64,000 nucleotides of DNA from Panax quinquefolius. Lineage: Eukaryota; Streptophyta; Magnoliopsida; Apiales; Araliaceae. The stretch is from positions 84,134,005 through 84,198,004 of the forward strand of contig CM035165.1 in the NCBI GenBank assembly GCA_020205615.1, given 5' to 3'. Positions 62,601 to 64,000 of the stretch are shown here, in pieces. The notes under the pieces were generated by a model. That model was not told the origin of the DNA. It did not search any database and saw only the letters and a program-made list of their open reading frames with translations. The translations under genes and the position numbers were made by a program. Within the stretch, counting starts at the first letter, position 1. Each line of letters opens with the position of its first letter.

Positions 62601-63211
62601 TTTATAAATTAGATATCAGAATTAGGATTTTCTACTTACTCATAACTTGAAAATTAGGATTAATATTTCATCATTAACATTACAATTATTAAATTAACAC
62701 TTAGGTTTTCCCGAATTATAAATTAGGGTTTCAAATCCATAAATTAGGTTTTAAAATCTAAAATTAGGGTTTGCTAAATAATTAAGTTTTACCCTAATTA
62801 ATATTATAATATATAGCACTTAAGCAATATAATAATCATTTAAATTCCCAGATTAGGGTTTCAACATCGAATTAGGGTTTCAGAACTGGTTTCTAGGGTT
62901 TCTTGTCAATCGTTAGGGTTTTGTAACCGAACGTTGACGTTCTTAATATATACTTAGGGTTTGTTACAGATATCGTTTATCGGTCAACCTTGACCTTAAC
63001 CACATCTTTGTACACATATACACGTAACATATTCACGTATTTCCTTAATCCTGAATAATTCACCTAAATCCTTCATAGAATTTTGAAATCCTCAAAATTC
63101 CATCTTAAAAATACCAAACGCATACACTAATTTTCTATCTAGGTTCTAATTTTGAACCTTAAATCAATTAATAAAAATTTTAAAAATTTTCTAAATTCTC
63201 GGGTTGTTACA
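59667..63211 (-). repeat. 5' LTR of D
   Basis: tgtaagggcccc ... gggttgttaca, 3,545 bp. Lacks about 0.5 kb present in the 3' LTR; at the deletion a 19-bp segment (59702-59720) is repeated at 59740-59758. It contains the telomere-like cluster 62285-62965. Confidence 0.93.
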
Positions 63212-64000
63212 CTCATTGGCACATATGTATTGAAGTCTGGCGCTCGTTGACTTGATCTTGTGTGAAATGGCTAAGTCTGGCTGGGAGAGCGATTTTTGGC
63301 GCTAAGGCGCGAGACTTGACGCTGGAGCTTGAATTTTGGCGTTGGGGCGCCAAAACTCACAGAACCAAACTAGAAGAACAGAACAAAGAATTTTCTGTCC
63401 ACTCAACACTGCTAACATCTAAATTTGATATGTATAAATTACACATAAACGTTAACAATCATCTATAAACCAATTATCAACAATTTGAACAACGATTTTA
63501 GAAAACTTAATTCTTTGAAAACACTGTTTTACATCAAAACTCCATTGTTGATATTTCTTGATACAGTGACTGTAATTCCATGTTTATAACCAAATTAATT
63601 CCTTTGAAATATAAGCATACCAACATATAAACCCATTAACATGCATAGTTCAATTTCTCAATTAGCATACACGAATTTTTATTAGCATACACGATCACAG
63701 TTCATGTATAAATATATTTACTGTAAAACCATTTCTTGTACACGAAATTTAGCATACCATCTTATCTATATAATAAGCATACAATCATATATATATATAT
63801 ATATATGCTAGTATAACAATTATAACAACAAAACACGTAATATCATAACCACTTCTAGAACATGGTTTACAGACAATTTTGGTAAAAACTTATACACGGT
63901 GATTTTCAAGAAAACAGAGACATACAATTTCATAGAAACTATATAATGTAAAACATATATGATAAGGTTTATACAACATACATTTAATTTATTCAGACAA
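63212..64000 (-). repeat. 5' LTR of B, 5' portion (runs off the window)
   Basis: Resumes B's LTR after D and matches about 11720-12499 of the 3' LTR, with near-identity beyond 63360 but strong differences in the GC-rich cassette (63230-63355). (AT)n at 63787-63806. About 690 bp of LTR remain outside the window. Confidence 0.92.

Larger units (their letters stand above)
30815..63211 (-). mobile_element. Element D: LARD-like non-autonomous LTR element
   Basis: Read right to left: 5' LTR 59667-63211, PBS 59653-59664, non-coding interior 57868-59666, 3' LTR 30815-57867 (about 4.1 kb once nested elements E and I are removed). LTR starts read tgtRagggcccc on the + strand. It sits in B's 5' LTR with an imperfect flank pair ctcgg/ctcat (3 of 5). 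It has no gag or pol. Its interior is homologous to that of C although the LTRs differ. Confidence 0.9.
10155..64000 (-). mobile_element. Element B: Tekay-like Ty3/gypsy, split by nested insertions
   Basis: Read right to left: 5' LTR (63212 to beyond the window, plus 29277-30814), primer-binding site 29262-29273, an extra ORF, gag, protease, RT, RNase H, integrase with chromodomain, and 3' LTR (10155-13184). Without the nested elements the internal region is about 5.9 kb and each LTR about 3 kb, a normal size for Tekay. Comparison with the 3' LTR places the missing start of the 5' LTR about 690 bp past the window end. Its target duplication cannot be checked; the left flank is ttttc. Confidence 0.92.

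Overview
The window is repeat DNA from a flowering-plant nuclear genome. The evidence is Ty3/gypsy pol genes with a C-terminal chromodomain of the Tekay/Del type, primer-binding sites of the initiator-Met tRNA type (TGGTATCAAAGC), AT-rich LTRs of 2-4 kb with TG...CA ends and 5-bp target duplications, and TTTAGGG-type telomere-like motifs. No intact host gene, rRNA or tRNA was seen. The species cannot be named from the sequence.

Layout. (A) 1-9198: an old, heavily mutated Tekay-like element on the + strand, with partial 5' LTR, gag-pol relics and 3' LTR. 9199-10154: a short non-LTR spacer that may hold part of a MULE-type transposon. (B) 10155 to beyond 64000: a Tekay-like element on the - strand whose two LTRs are pushed about 50 kb apart by later insertions. 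Inside B's 5' region sits (C) 18385-28594, a + strand element with 4.2-kb LTRs and a 1.7-kb non-coding internal domain (LARD-like), with a perfect 5-bp duplication. Inside B's 5' LTR sits (D) 30815-63211, a second LARD-like element on the - strand. Its own 3' LTR was hit by (E) a Copia-type element, 33134-53604, and by (I) a solo LTR, 53952-56438. E's 5' LTR was hit by (F), a - strand gypsy derivative at about 33267-41385. E's interior holds (G), a truncated Tekay-like copy at 43485-52962, which carries (H), a solo LTR at 45636-48769. The deepest path (B>D>E>G>H) is five levels.

Nothing here looks able to move by itself: every gag-pol copy carries stops, frameshifts or lost catalytic residues. 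C and D have no coding capacity and would have depended on enzymes supplied in trans, plausibly by a B-type element with the same primer-binding site.

The most unusual signals are non-coding. Several LTR families share short stem-loops whose arms change together, in a roughly fixed order. C and D have different LTRs but a homologous internal domain with the same stem-loops. GC-rich hairpin cassettes sit in the LTRs at positions where paired LTRs differ most. A hairpin also follows the primer-binding site in four families. B carries an extra acidic, coiled-coil-like ORF ahead of gag. All comparisons were made by eye; no alignment or folding program was run.
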